Positions 1 to 11,808 of a stretch of 64,000 bases of DNA are shown piece after piece. Under the pieces are notes generated by a model. The model was not told where the DNA came from. It saw nothing but the letters and a program-made list of their open reading frames with translations, and did not search any database. The stretch is from Hymenobacter armeniacus. Lineage in GTDB: Bacteria; Bacteroidota; Bacteroidia; Cytophagales; Hymenobacteraceae. Location of the stretch: contig NZ_JACXAC010000004.1 of the NCBI RefSeq assembly GCF_014699055.1, positions 310,001 through 374,000 on the forward strand, given 5' to 3'. The stretch's first letter is position 1, and every line of letters begins with the position of its first letter. A program made the position numbers and the translations under genes.

Positions 1-399
1 GAGCGGCCCGGTGGCCAGCACGGGCGTGAACGGGCTCAGGCCCTCGCGCCACTGCGCGGGGTTCACGGGCTGCCCGTCGTAGTGGGCGTAGAAAATGACG
101 GTGCGGGTGGCGCCGGGCGTCTTCACCTCGCCAAACACCACCGGCGCCACGCCCGGCGTGGGCGCCGCCAGCAGCTGGCTCCGGATGCCGCGCTGCTGCA
201 TCATGCCCTGCACAAACACGGCCGTGCGCCGCAGGTTGGCCGTGTCGGCGGCCACGTTGGGAATGGCCACCAACTGCCCAAACTCCGTGAGCAGCGCCCG
301 CTCGTTGGCCTGCCGGAAGCGCCGCACCTGCTGCAGCGGGGTGGTGGCCGCAGTCGAGCCAAGAAGTACCACCAGGGCCAGCGCGCAAAGTTTTTTCAT
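1..399 (-). CDS. M20-family metallopeptidase, N-terminal part (cut by window edge)
   Basis: The reading frame starts at the ATG at 399 and is still open at base 1, giving 133 residues. The protein begins with a short Lys-Lys plus hydrophobic signal-like stretch ending near Gly-Ser-Thr-Ala-Ala, so it is probably exported. About residue 100 it carries YAHYDGQPV, the first metal-binding motif (His, then Asp two residues on) of the M20 dipeptidase and deacetylase family. The preceding part, with the VAIPNVAAD stretch, also fits M20 enzymes. The second metal-ligand region and the dimerisation domain lie outside the window, so substrate cannot be judged. It lies 60 bp downstream of the small transporter-partner gene on the same strand. 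Confidence 0.85.
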   Translation of the reverse strand, partial: MKKLCALALVVLLGSTAATTPLQQVRRFRQANERALLTEFGQLVAIPNVAADTANLRRTAVFVQGMMQQRGIRSQLLAAPTPGVAPVVFGEVKTPGATRTVIFYAHYDGQPVNPAQWREGLSPFTPVLATGPL

Positions 400-459
400 G
401 CCGGTAAGTTACTGGCTTTTGCGACCGGAAAAGCGGCCGTTTCGGCCATGTCTAGGTGC

Positions 460-609
460 CTACCGGAATAGCGCGAGGGCTTTAATAAATGTCTGAAAGA
501 CGCCCCAGGCCAGCGGCACGCCCACAAACAGCCAGGCCAGCATCACTGAGCCGCCCGCGCTGGCCTCGGCCGGAGCAGATGGAGGAGAAGAATCTGTGTG
601 TGAATTCAT
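460..609 (-). CDS. Small single-span partner of the OFA-type MFS transporter
   Basis: This is a 49-residue protein. A hydrophilic Ser/Pro/Ala-rich N-terminus of about 20 residues is followed by one membrane span (VMLAWLFVGVPLAWGVFQT) and the short end FIKALALFR. It starts 37 bp after the stop of the OFA-family transporter on the same strand, so both are probably on one transcript. Small one-span proteins placed directly after OFA transporters are known and are annotated as a small MFS subunit; the match here rests on size, topology and position. A role in assembling or stabilising the transporter is inference. Confidence 0.75.
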   Translation of the reverse strand: MNSHTDSSPPSAPAEASAGGSVMLAWLFVGVPLAWGVFQTFIKALALFR

Positions 610-645
610 GACAGTGATAAGCAAAGGCGGAAGATGCAAGGCAGC

Positions 646-2055
646 TCAGTGTCCGCCGGCTTCCGGCGTGACGGGGCCTTGCTCGGCGTATTTCTCGTTC
701 ACGGGCGTTACGGCGAAGTTGGCCAGCAGGCCCACCACCAGCAGGCCGGCCATGGTGTAGAACACGGGCTGGTAGGCGGCGGCTCCTTTCAGCCCCTCGG
801 CCTTGCGGCCCTCCGACAACCAGTTCACAATGAGCGGACCCAGCACGCCGGCCGTGCTCCAGGCCGTGAGCAGGCGCCCGTGAATGGCTCCCACCTGGTA
901 CTTGCCAAACAAGTCGGACAAGTAGGCCGGAATGGTGGCAAACCCGCCGCCGTACATGCTGATAATCAAGCAAGCCACTACCACAAACAGCGTGAGCTGC
1001 GCATTGTGGCCCAGCGTTGGCACCAGGGCATACAGCACCATGCCCAGCCCGAAATAGAGGGCATACGTGACCTTGCGGCCCAGCTTGTCCGACGCCGACG
1101 ACCAGAAGAAGCGGCCCAGCAGGTTGAACAAGCTGAGCAGGCCCACAAACCCGGCCGCTGCGGCCACCGTCACGCCACGCCCGGCCCCGAGGACCTTGTC
1201 CGAAAAAGTTTCCTGAATGAGCGGCGAGGCCGTTTCGAGCACCCCGATGCCGGCCGTCACGTTGCAGAGCAGCACCACCCACAGCAGCCAGAACTGCGGC
1301 GTTTTGATGGCGTTGTCGGCCGACACGTTCCGGTCGGTGATGAGGGCGCTGTGCTCCTGGTTGGGCACGTAGCCGGCGGGCGCCCAGTCGTCGGCCGGCA
1401 CCCGAATGGTCCACACCCCAAACTGCATGAACAGGAAGTAGAGGAAGCCCATGGCGATGAACGTGGGCGCCACGCCCTGCGGCGCCACGTCGTTGAAACG
1501 CGCCATCAGGGCCACGGCCAGCGGCGAGCCTATCATGGCGCCGCCCCCAAAGCCCATGATGGCCATGCCCGTGGCCACGCCCTTGCGGTCGGGAAACCAC
1601 TTGATGAGCGTGCTCACCGGCGAAATGTAGCCGATGCCCAGCCCGATGCCGCCCACCACGCCGTAGCCGAAATAGACCAGCGCCAGGCTGTGCAGCCGCA
1701 CGCCCAGCGCCGCCAGCAGAAAGCCGCCCCCAAAGCACAGCGCCGCCGCCAGCATGGCCTTGCGCGGCCCCACGCGCTCCAGCCACTTGCCAAAAATGGC
1801 CGCCGACAAGCCCAGCAGCACAATGGCAATGGAGAAAATCCAGCCAATCTGGCCCGCCGTCCAGTCGCCGGCAGCGGGGTGGTCCACGTCGCCGCTGAGC
1901 AGCGCCCCCAGCGGCTTCTTGAACACGCTAAAGGCGTAGGCCTGCCCAATGGCCAGGTGAATGGCCAGCGCCGCCGGCGGCACCAGCCAGCGGTTGTAGC
2001 CGGGGCCCGCCACGGTGCGGCTGCGGTCGAGCAGCGAGGAAGAAATTTCAGCCAT
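646..2055 (-). CDS. OFA-family MFS transporter (oxalate/formate or monocarboxylate type)
   Basis: The 469-residue protein shows the 12-span pattern of the major facilitator superfamily. The start GYNRWLVPPAALAIHLAIGQ and the following AYAFSVFKKPL resemble the oxalate/formate antiporter (OFA) family, whose bacterial members carry oxalate, formate, lactate or other small carboxylates. The loop motif DRKGVATGMAIMGFGGG between spans 4 and 5 and SDKLGRK between spans 8 and 9 are both present. A roughly 50-residue hydrophilic insertion (about residues 220-255) lies between the two halves, as usual for Bacteroidota members. It acts in the inner membrane. Substrate is not decidable from sequence; formate would suit the formate-dehydrogenase-like enzyme at 38 kb, but that is a guess. 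Confidence 0.85.
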   Translation of the reverse strand: MAEISSSLLDRSRTVAGPGYNRWLVPPAALAIHLAIGQAYAFSVFKKPLGALLSGDVDHPAAGDWTAGQIGWIFSIAIVLLGLSAAIFGKWLERVGPRKAMLAAALCFGGGFLLAALGVRLHSLALVYFGYGVVGGIGLGIGYISPVSTLIKWFPDRKGVATGMAIMGFGGGAMIGSPLAVALMARFNDVAPQGVAPTFIAMGFLYFLFMQFGVWTIRVPADDWAPAGYVPNQEHSALITDRNVSADNAIKTPQFWLLWVVLLCNVTAGIGVLETASPLIQETFSDKVLGAGRGVTVAAAAGFVGLLSLFNLLGRFFWSSASDKLGRKVTYALYFGLGMVLYALVPTLGHNAQLTLFVVVACLIISMYGGGFATIPAYLSDLFGKYQVGAIHGRLLTAWSTAGVLGPLIVNWLSEGRKAEGLKGAAAYQPVFYTMAGLLVVGLLANFAVTPVNEKYAEQGPVTPEAGGH

Positions 2056-2140
2056 GAAGAGGCAGGTTAAAGGACGGGCGACGGAGAGAGTTCAGGATGA
2101 CAGGTGACACCAGATGAGTCCGACGCCCGGCCACCTCCGG

Positions 2141-3091
2141 CTATTCGTCGCTGCTGAGCTTGCCGCCGGTGACGTGCACGAGGCTGCCGGTCATGAATGA
2201 GCCGTCCTGCGAGGCCAGCAGTACGTAGGCCGGCGCCAGTTCCTCGGGCTGCCCGGGGCGCTTGAGCGCCACTTCATGGCCGAACTTTTCAATCTCTTCG
2301 CGCGGCATGGTAGCCGGGATGTTGGGCGTCCAGACCGGGCCCGGCACCACGCAGTTCACCCGAATATTCTTCTCGCCCAGGTACAGGGCCAGCGACTTGG
2401 TGAGCGCGTGAATGCCGGCCTTGGAGCAGGCGTAGTCCACTAGAATCGGAATGCCCGTGATGCCCACGATGCTGCCCGTGTTGATGATGCAGTCGCCGGC
2501 TTGCAGGTGCGGAATGGCCGCCTGCGCCATCCAGATGTACCCCAGAATGTTGGTGTCGAAGGTGCGCCGGATTTGCTCTTCCGGGATTTCCTCAAACTTC
2601 TCCTGGCTGTTTTGAAAGGCGGCGTTGTTCACCAGAATGTTCAGGCCGCCCAGCTCGGCCAGGGTGCGGCGCACGGCCTGTTTGCACTGCTCTGAGTCGC
2701 GCACGTCGAGCTGCAGCAGCAGGCACTTGCGCTTTTCGCGCTCCACCAGCCGGCGGGTTTCTTCGGCGTCCTCCACGTTTTCGTTGAACACCACGGCCAC
2801 GTGGGCGCCTTCTTTGGCGAAGGCAAGGGCCACGGCCCGGCCGATGCCCGAATCGGCGCCGGTGATGAGGGCAATTTTATCCTTGAGCTTGCCGGCGGCG
2901 CGGTAGTTAGCCAGGTCCGAGTCGGGCTGCAGGCGCATGTCGGCCTGCTTGGCTGGGTAAGGCAGCTTCTGGGCGCCGGCTTTCATGTCTTTGGCAGTGG
3001 GGCGGCGCTCAGGCGTGGCAGGGGCTTTCTTAGCGGCCGCAGGGGCTTTTTTGGCGGCCTGCTTGGCCGGCACGGGTTTTTTAGTGGGCAT
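2141..3091 (-). CDS. SDR-family oxidoreductase with Lys/Ala/Pro-rich N-terminal tail
   Basis: From the ATG at 3091 the protein has 316 residues. An upstream in-frame start would add 15 poorly fitting residues. Residues 1-50 form a basic tail rich in Lys, Ala and Pro, like histone-H1 tails. Residues 70-315 are a classical short-chain dehydrogenase: ITGADSGIGRA for NAD(P) binding, NNAA, Ser207, and Tyr220-x3-Lys224 (YACSK). The extended form with a stretch ending at LPYPAKQADM before the fold resembles the YghA / general stress protein 39 group. Substrate is unknown. It is separated from the OFA transporter by about 85 bp and may be expressed alone. Confidence 0.88.
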   Translation of the reverse strand: MPTKKPVPAKQAAKKAPAAAKKAPATPERRPTAKDMKAGAQKLPYPAKQADMRLQPDSDLANYRAAGKLKDKIALITGADSGIGRAVALAFAKEGAHVAVVFNENVEDAEETRRLVEREKRKCLLLQLDVRDSEQCKQAVRRTLAELGGLNILVNNAAFQNSQEKFEEIPEEQIRRTFDTNILGYIWMAQAAIPHLQAGDCIINTGSIVGITGIPILVDYACSKAGIHALTKSLALYLGEKNIRVNCVVPGPVWTPNIPATMPREEIEKFGHEVALKRPGQPEELAPAYVLLASQDGSFMTGSLVHVTGGKLSSDE

Positions 3092-3170
3092 GAGCTGAAA
3101 GAAATGGACTGTGCAGCTTACGCGTAAACCCGGCAAATGGCTACCCCGGCCGCCGCCCGGGCCCGGCGGG

Positions 3171-3953
3171 CTAGGCCGTGGGGTCGGGGTACACGGGCGG
3201 ACGCTCGCCCACCGGCCGGCCGGCGCGCCAGCGCCGGAAGGCTTCGGCCGTGGCCCACATGGCCAGCAGCGGGCCCACCACGTAGAGCCACAGCCCCGGC
3301 CCGCGACCCGCCGCGGCCGCTGCGCCCACGGTGCGGGCCGGGTTCAGGCTCATTCCCGACAGCGGCGACTCGACCACGATGAACACGGCCAGCAGCCCGC
3401 CGGCCAATGCCCCCGCCCATTTTTTGCGCGTGGGCGAGTGCAGGGCCCACAGCAGCCCCAGCATCAGCACGGCCGAAATCAGCATTTCGGCCCCCAGCGC
3501 CAGGGCCCAGCCGTGGGGCGCGTCCAAGGGCTCAGTAGTGTTGTAGTGAATGAGGTGGTGCCCCAGCCACGGCGCCAGCAGCCAGCGCATGCCAAAGCCC
3601 GCGGCCAGCGCGCCCGCCACCTGCGCCAGCCCGTACCACAGCGCATCGGCGGTGCGAATGTGGCCCAGCTGCCAGAAGCCCAGCGTCACGGCCGGGTTGA
3701 AGTGGGCGCCCGAGCGTTTGCCCCAGGGCGAGTAGGCCAGGGCCGCAATCAGGCCGCCCACCACCAGGCCCACGCCCACGCGCTGCATCCACTCGTGCGG
3801 CCCCAGCGCCCGCGCCACCGCCGAATCGGGGTGGTGAAACAGCACGGCCGCCGTGCTCGACACGGTGAGAAACGCCATCAGGCCGCCGGCTTCCGTCAGG
3901 TAGTGGCGCCAGTGGTGGCGCAGGGCCTGTAGCAGGCGGGTGGCAAAGGCCAT
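3171..3953 (-). CDS. MIP-family channel (aquaporin)
   Basis: The protein has 260 residues from the ATG at 3953. An open upstream extension of the frame overlaps the next gene and is not credible. It has six membrane spans and both pore motifs, HFNPAV with Asn86 and SLNPAR with Asn204. The Arg after the second motif is the usual selectivity-filter residue. Aspartate is not seen after the second NPA motif (NPART), which favours a water channel over a glycerol facilitator. It would sit in the inner membrane. It follows the PA14-OmpA gene on the same strand with a 76 bp gap. No glycerol genes are near. Confidence 0.9.
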   Translation of the reverse strand: MAFATRLLQALRHHWRHYLTEAGGLMAFLTVSSTAAVLFHHPDSAVARALGPHEWMQRVGVGLVVGGLIAALAYSPWGKRSGAHFNPAVTLGFWQLGHIRTADALWYGLAQVAGALAAGFGMRWLLAPWLGHHLIHYNTTEPLDAPHGWALALGAEMLISAVLMLGLLWALHSPTRKKWAGALAGGLLAVFIVVESPLSGMSLNPARTVGAAAAAGRGPGLWLYVVGPLLAMWATAEAFRRWRAGRPVGERPPVYPDPTA

Positions 3954-4029
3954 ATCGAACAGCGGCGGGTGAGCTTCTGCAACGCAGAAAAGCCCGTTGG
4001 GTTGGCCGCCGGGGCGCGGGCGCGGGCCG

Positions 4030-5199
4030 CTACAGCCGGCGCAGGGCCACGCGGCGGTTGCGGGGGCGCTGGGCGGGGTCGGCGTTGTCGGCCACGGGCT
4101 GGGTGCCGCCGTAGCCCACGGGGCGCAGCTGCCCGGCGGCCACGCCGTGGGCCGTGAGGTAGAGGCACACCACCTCGGCCCGCTGCTGCGAGAGCTGGCG
4201 GTTGAGCTCGGCGTTGCCCACGTTGTCGGTGTGGCCCTGCACCTCGAAGCGCAGCGCGGGCTGGGCGCGCAGGGCCGCGGCCAGCCCGTCGAGAGCGGTG
4301 CGCACGGCGGGCAGCAGCTGGGCCTGGCCTTGGTCGAAATACAAATCCGGCAAGGTGATGGCCTCGCCCACGGCCAGGCTGGCCAAGCGCACCCGGCGGC
4401 TGGAGTCGGGCTTGGCCGCAATGGGCGGGGACGGGGCCGCAGTTGTCGGCACCGAGCGTGGCGTCGGCGCAGGCAGGGCGGCTGGTTTTGCGAGCCGCGG
4501 CGCCGCGGCTACAACTCGGGGTTTGCTGCGAGGCAACTGCGCGGGCGGCAAGGGCCTGCTCTCGGCCGGAATGGCTTTCGGGGCGGGCGCAGAAGGGGGA
4601 GGGGCTGCGCGCTTGGCCACCGGCTTGGGGTTGGACTGGTACAGGTAGGCCGCCGAAATGGGGGTGGGCTTGGGCTTGTCGGAAGTCATTCCCCACAGAT
4701 TGCGCCACGAAGAAACCGTTTGGGAAGCCGGCGGCTCCCAGGTCACAAACACGCGGGTGTCCAGCCCGTATTGGCAGTAGTCGACCCGCAGGTGGTACGG
4801 CTCGCCGGCCCGTAGCTCCACGGCTGCAGTGTAGCTGCTTTGGGGCTGGCCGCGCCACTCGTTCAGCAGCAGCCGGTCGTTCAGCCACAGCCGGATGCCG
4901 TCGTCCACGGTCACGTGAAACACGTAGCGGCCGGTGGTAGGTGGCACCAGCCAGCCCGTCCAGCGCACCGAGAAATCCTCGGCCGGCAGCCCCGGCGCGG
5001 GCGGCTGCTGGCCCCAGTTGAAATTGATGGTGGCGTCGCGCCGGGTCAGCACAAACCGCTCGAAGTTCGTGCCTTCATAGTAGTCGCCGCGCAAGCCCGT
5101 GCCGGTGGGTAGGCCCTGGGCCTGCGCCAGTACGGGCAGCAAACGCACCAGCATTAGCGGCAGTAGTCTATAAAAACGTCCAGTGTTCGGCCAACTCAT
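4030..5199 (-). CDS. PA14-domain and OmpA-domain cell-envelope protein
   Basis: This 389-residue protein begins with a signal peptide ending near LAQAQG. A PA14 domain follows (about residues 32-150: GLRGDYYEGTNFERF, then VHFTVDDGIRLWLND-like beta strands), a sugar-binding module of beta-sandwich type. A long Pro/Ala-rich low-complexity linker runs to about residue 275. The C-terminal OmpA-like domain (about 285-389) has LYFDQGQAQLLP, the HTDNVGN peptidoglycan-binding motif and RNRRVALR. The layout suggests a periplasmic or outer-membrane-linked protein that holds peptidoglycan at one end and a glycan or surface partner at the other. That role is inferred from the domains. The GC-rich linker is easily misread in other frames. 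Confidence 0.88.
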   Translation of the reverse strand: MSWPNTGRFYRLLPLMLVRLLPVLAQAQGLPTGTGLRGDYYEGTNFERFVLTRRDATINFNWGQQPPAPGLPAEDFSVRWTGWLVPPTTGRYVFHVTVDDGIRLWLNDRLLLNEWRGQPQSSYTAAVELRAGEPYHLRVDYCQYGLDTRVFVTWEPPASQTVSSWRNLWGMTSDKPKPTPISAAYLYQSNPKPVAKRAAPPPSAPAPKAIPAESRPLPPAQLPRSKPRVVAAAPRLAKPAALPAPTPRSVPTTAAPSPPIAAKPDSSRRVRLASLAVGEAITLPDLYFDQGQAQLLPAVRTALDGLAAALRAQPALRFEVQGHTDNVGNAELNRQLSQQRAEVVCLYLTAHGVAAGQLRPVGYGGTQPVADNADPAQRPRNRRVALRRL

Positions 5200-5256
5200 G
5201 TTGCCGCAACGAAATAGCGCGAGTTGGTAGTATCCACTTCTTACAATGCAGCCGGG

Positions 5257-5697
5257 CTACTTAAACTCATGGCCGCAATGGAAGCAGTGGAAGCGGTTGC
5301 CGCGCACCGGGTAGCGCAGCAGCACCGACAGCAGCCCCGACCACAGCCCGTAAGTGTTGCGCGTGGCCGGCCCCCAGGCCACGTCCGACGACCCGCAGCG
5401 CGGGCAGCGGGGCGTCACGGGGTCGGGCGCTTCGGCGGCGAAGGAGGCCACGTCGGGGGTGGTGGCGGGCGGCACGGGCACCGAGTGCAGTAGCGCCAAG
5501 GCGGCTTCCACGTCGCGCTGGCGCACGTGCAGGCGCACCCCGCCCGTGATGGGGCTGTAGAGCGGCAGCAGCCCCACCAGGTTTTCGTTGCTCAGAAAGC
5601 ACGGAATGCCCGCCGCCTCCAGCCGGGTGCGGGCCAGGTTGGCCGCCATCGGCTCGTAAAACGATTCGAGAAAAACGACGGAGTCGGGGGTGGGCAC
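5257..5697 (-). CDS. DUF2007 protein with C-terminal zinc ribbon
   Basis: The 146-residue protein starts at a GTG; no in-frame ATG is available upstream. Residues 8-72 match the DUF2007 pattern: VFLESFYEPMAANLARTRLE and then AGIPCFLSNENL, leading to VRLHVRQRDVEAAL. The C-terminal half carries two cysteine pairs, CPRCGSSDV and CFHCGHEFK, which make a zinc ribbon around a short hydrophobic stretch. DUF2007 proteins are thought to be signalling or regulatory modules, without a known reaction. It is a single gene; a small inverted repeat lies directly upstream of it (5719-5747). Confidence 0.8.
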   Translation of the reverse strand: MPTPDSVVFLESFYEPMAANLARTRLEAAGIPCFLSNENLVGLLPLYSPITGGVRLHVRQRDVEAALALLHSVPVPPATTPDVASFAAEAPDPVTPRCPRCGSSDVAWGPATRNTYGLWSGLLSVLLRYPVRGNRFHCFHCGHEFK

Positions 5698-5718
5698 GGG
5701 AGTACGGTAAATTTAGAG

Positions 5719-5747
5719 CGTCATGCTTCGACAAGCTCAGCATGACG
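5719..5747. repeat. Family A palindrome (short form)
   Basis: A 29-bp inverted repeat with arms CGTCATGCT and AGCATGACG around a loop with CGACAAGCTC. It lies between the divergent-looking DUF2007 start and the 3' end of the lipoprotein gene. The same core, CATGCT...AGCATG with GCGCTCAGC or its complement, recurs at 13605, 23641, 24998, 53808 and in related form at 29267 and 61491. Confidence 0.85.
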
Positions 5748-5770
5748 TTCTTCCTAAGCAGCTTGAAAAA

Positions 5771-6337
5771 TTACTTCGTCTGCTTCGTGGCCTCGTTGAT
5801 GCCTTTGGCGGCGTGGCCGGCTTGCAGGGCCACAAATTCGGCCTGGCGGGCCCGAATGGGCACTTCGTAGCGCGTGGGCATGTCCATCCGAATCTGCTTG
5901 AGCTGGTCGTTCAGGCGCTGGTACACGGCGCGGGCGTAGTCCCAGTCGCGGTCGGTGAAGGTGGTGCGCTCGGCGCGCACGGCCCGCACAAACTGGGCGT
6001 AGGCGTTGGGCAGGTCGGCGGGCGTGAGGGCGTTTACCTGGCCGGAGTAGGGGCCCAGCAGCCGGGTTTCCATCGCAATCTGCTCGCGCGGGTCGAGGGG
6101 GCGGGCGCGGCGGGCGCGGTTGGCCTCGTGGTAGGTGGCGGTGGCTTTGCCCACGTTGGCAATTTTGCGGGTGGCCTTGCGGGCCAGGGTGTCCAGCTCG
6201 TGGCCGGCTGTGCGGGCGGCTTCCTGCCGCTCGCGCGGGGTCGAGTCGCAGCTGCTGAGCGAAAGCGCGGCCAGGGCCAGCAGGGCCCACAGCGGCCGGC
6301 CGGAATGGGAGGTCGAACGTTCAACTAGTCGTTTCAT
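5771..6337 (-). CDS. Predicted lipoprotein of unknown function
   Basis: The 188-residue protein has a basic N-terminus, a hydrophobic segment (LWALLALAALSL) and the lipobox LSSC at about residues 27-30, so it should be cleaved and lipid-anchored. The mature part is highly charged and mostly helical, with many Arg/Glu pairs and no family motif that I recognise. It includes a stretch TDRDWDYARAVYQRLNDQLK near residue 140. The ending KGINEATKQTK is basic. It stands alone between DUF2007 and the TPR gene. The lipoprotein call is firm; function is not known. Confidence 0.75.
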   Translation of the reverse strand: MKRLVERSTSHSGRPLWALLALAALSLSSCDSTPRERQEAARTAGHELDTLARKATRKIANVGKATATYHEANRARRARPLDPREQIAMETRLLGPYSGQVNALTPADLPNAYAQFVRAVRAERTTFTDRDWDYARAVYQRLNDQLKQIRMDMPTRYEVPIRARQAEFVALQAGHAAKGINEATKQTK

Positions 6338-6419
6338 GGGGCGCCAAAATAGGGTGGGAGGACTTGGGGTTGCCGCCTTCTACGGCAGGCCCCGGCGAAG
6401 GTAGGGGCCCGGACCCGGG

Positions 6420-6899
6420 CTACTCCAGCGGCCCGCCGTCTTCGAGCAGCTCGCGCAGGGCCAGCTGCTGCTCGTGCAGGCCGGGCAGGTGGGCGCACAG
6501 CGCGGCCAGCTGGTCCAGGGTGCGCAGGGCGCGGCGGTAGTCGCCCAGCTGCCGCAGGATGCCCGCTTTGCCCCACAGCGCCCCAAAATGCCGCGGCTCG
6601 CGGTGCAGGGTTTCGGCAATGTCTTCGAGCGAGGCTTTGTACTCGCCGCGCAGGTAGTGGGCCGTGGCGCGCTTGTTCCAGGCTTCCGCAAAATCGGGGT
6701 TAATCTGGAGGATGTGCGTGAACAAAGCAATGGCCAGCGTGTGGTCCTCGGCTTGCATGGCGCGCATGCCGGCTTCGAGCTCTTTGTCGAGGGCCGCGTC
6801 GCCACTGCTCAGCCAGGCCTGCCAAATGCCGCTTTGCAGGGCTTCAATCTCGGCCGGCGCGGTGGCCGTGCGCAGCTGGGCAAACAGGTCGTCGAGCAT
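6420..6899 (-). CDS. TPR-repeat protein
   Basis: I choose the ATG at 6899, giving 159 residues; the longer reading frame runs back into an inverted repeat and that part is not protein-like. Residues 45-150 contain about three tetratricopeptide units: HTLAIALFTHILQINPDFAE, then AWNKRATAHYLRGEYKASLE, then GALWGKAGILRQLGDYRRAL. The protein has no signal peptide and should be a small cytoplasmic scaffold. Similar TPR proteins are common in Bacteroidota but without defined partner. It lies downstream of metF on the same strand, with the gap wholly taken by the repeat at 6901-7022. Confidence 0.85.
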   Translation of the reverse strand: MLDDLFAQLRTATAPAEIEALQSGIWQAWLSSGDAALDKELEAGMRAMQAEDHTLAIALFTHILQINPDFAEAWNKRATAHYLRGEYKASLEDIAETLHREPRHFGALWGKAGILRQLGDYRRALRTLDQLAALCAHLPGLHEQQLALRELLEDGGPLE

Positions 6900-6900
6900 T

Positions 6901-7022
6901 TTCAGTGAACAGTTAACGGTGAGCAGTGAACAGTGGGCCATGACGGGCACTGTTTCGGTAGCATAAACGAGCCCTGCGGCTAACTGTTCACTCTCACTGT
7001 TCACTGTTAATTGTTCACTGAA
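6901..7022. repeat. Gap-filling inverted repeat built on CAGTGAACAGT words
   Basis: The left arm (6901-6940) repeats GTGAACAGT-like words and the right arm (6981-7022) repeats their complements ACTGTTCACT and TGTTCACTG. The centre is unrelated sequence. The element starts 1-2 bases from the TPR start codon and ends at the metF stop codon, reading TGATTTCAGTG on the minus strand. The moaD stop at 18137 joins a relative of this element with the same TGATTTCAGT. Confidence 0.85.
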
Positions 7023-7023
7023 A

Positions 7024-7980
7024 TCAAAACAGCTCCTTGGCCACGCGCCGGATGCTTTCGGCCTTGCCCATGGAGTAGTAGTGCAGGCAGGGCACGCCGT
7101 GGGCCATCAGTTCGCGGCTCTGGTTGAGGCACCACTCGATGCCAATGGCCCGCACCGCGTCGTTGTCGCGGCACTGGCTCACGGCCTCCACCAGCGGCTC
7201 GGGCAGGTTGAGGTAGAAGGAGCGGGGCAGCATGCTGAGCTGGCTCTTGGTGGTGAGCGGCTTGAGGCCCGGAATGATGGGCACGTGGATGCCCGCCGCC
7301 CGGCACAGCTTCTCGAAGCGGAAAAACTCCTCGTTGTCGAAAAACATCTGGGTCACGATGTAGTCAGCCCCGCGGTCCACCTTGTGCTTGAGGTAGCGAA
7401 TGTCGGCGTTGTAGTTGGGGGCTTCGAAGTGCTTTTCGGGGTAGCCGGCCGTGCCGATGCAGAAGTCCGTGGCCCAAGCTTCGTCCTGCTCCTGGTCGAG
7501 GTATTCGCCCTTGTTCAGGTTGGCCACCTGGCCAATGAGGTCGCAGGCGTAGGCGTGCCCGTCGGGCTCGGGCTTGAACACGCCCTCGCTCTTAATGGGG
7601 TCGCCGCGCAGGGCCAGAATGGAGTCGATGCCCAGGAAGTGCAAGTCAATCAGCGCGTTCTCCGTCTCCTCCTTCGTGAAGCCACCGCAGATGAGGTGGG
7701 GCACGGTATCCACATCAAACCGGTTTTTGATGGCCGCGCAAATGCCCACCGTGCCGGGCCGGCGGCGCACGGTTTTCTTCTCCAGCAGGCCGTTGGGGTG
7801 GTGGCGGTACACGTACTCCTCGCGGTGGTAGGTCACGTCGATGAACGGCGGCTTGAACTCCATCAGCGGCTCAATGTTCGAGAACAGCGTGTGGATGTTT
7901 TCGCCCTTTTTGGGCGGCAGCACCTCAAACGAGAAGAGGGTTTTGCCGTTGGCGCGGGCGAGGTGGTCGGTAACTTTCAT
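7024..7980 (-). CDS. metF: 5,10-methylenetetrahydrofolate reductase
   Basis: From the ATG at 7980 the enzyme has 318 residues, the usual MetF length; the upstream extension falls in an inverted repeat. The TIM-barrel motifs are clear: FSFEVLPPKKGEN, with Glu as proton donor, PPFIDVTYH, ILALRGDP, and VTQMFFDNEEFFRF. It reduces methylene-THF to methyl-THF with FAD in the cytoplasm. The product feeds MetH, encoded just upstream. The 98-bp gap between them is filled by a repeat. Because metH carries a SAM riboswitch, metF may be controlled by the same leader if both are cotranscribed, which is inferred. Confidence 0.95.
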   Translation of the reverse strand: MKVTDHLARANGKTLFSFEVLPPKKGENIHTLFSNIEPLMEFKPPFIDVTYHREEYVYRHHPNGLLEKKTVRRRPGTVGICAAIKNRFDVDTVPHLICGGFTKEETENALIDLHFLGIDSILALRGDPIKSEGVFKPEPDGHAYACDLIGQVANLNKGEYLDQEQDEAWATDFCIGTAGYPEKHFEAPNYNADIRYLKHKVDRGADYIVTQMFFDNEEFFRFEKLCRAAGIHVPIIPGLKPLTTKSQLSMLPRSFYLNLPEPLVEAVSQCRDNDAVRAIGIEWCLNQSRELMAHGVPCLHYYSMGKAESIRRVAKELF

Positions 7981-7987
7981 TTTATGT

Positions 7988-8071
7988 AGCGTGAACTCTG
8001 CGAGTCCGCGCATGGAAGCGTGAAGGCAATTGTTTCGTGTGTTGCGGGCGCGGACTCGTAGAGTCCACGCT
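7988..8071. repeat. Inverted repeat in the metH-metF gap
   Basis: The arms lie at 7988-8011 and 8048-8071. They pair over about 22 bp with few mismatches; the shared core is GAGTCCGCGC against GCGCGGACTC, and the outer part AGCGTG against CACGCT. It fills the gap between metH and metF and is unlike the other repeat families in this window. Confidence 0.85.
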
Positions 8072-8077
8072 GCAGCG

Positions 8078-11776
<3,699 letters not shown>

Positions 11777-11808
11777 TTCTTTCGGGGGCGAATAGCTACG
11801 GAAGCGCG

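Noticed and set aside
3954..4421. Long extension of the aquaporin frame
   Set aside because: It overlaps the PA14-OmpA gene on the same strand in a different frame and has no channel features.
6900..7004. N-terminal extension of the TPR protein
   Set aside because: The extension is encoded by the inverted repeat and its sequence is not protein-like.
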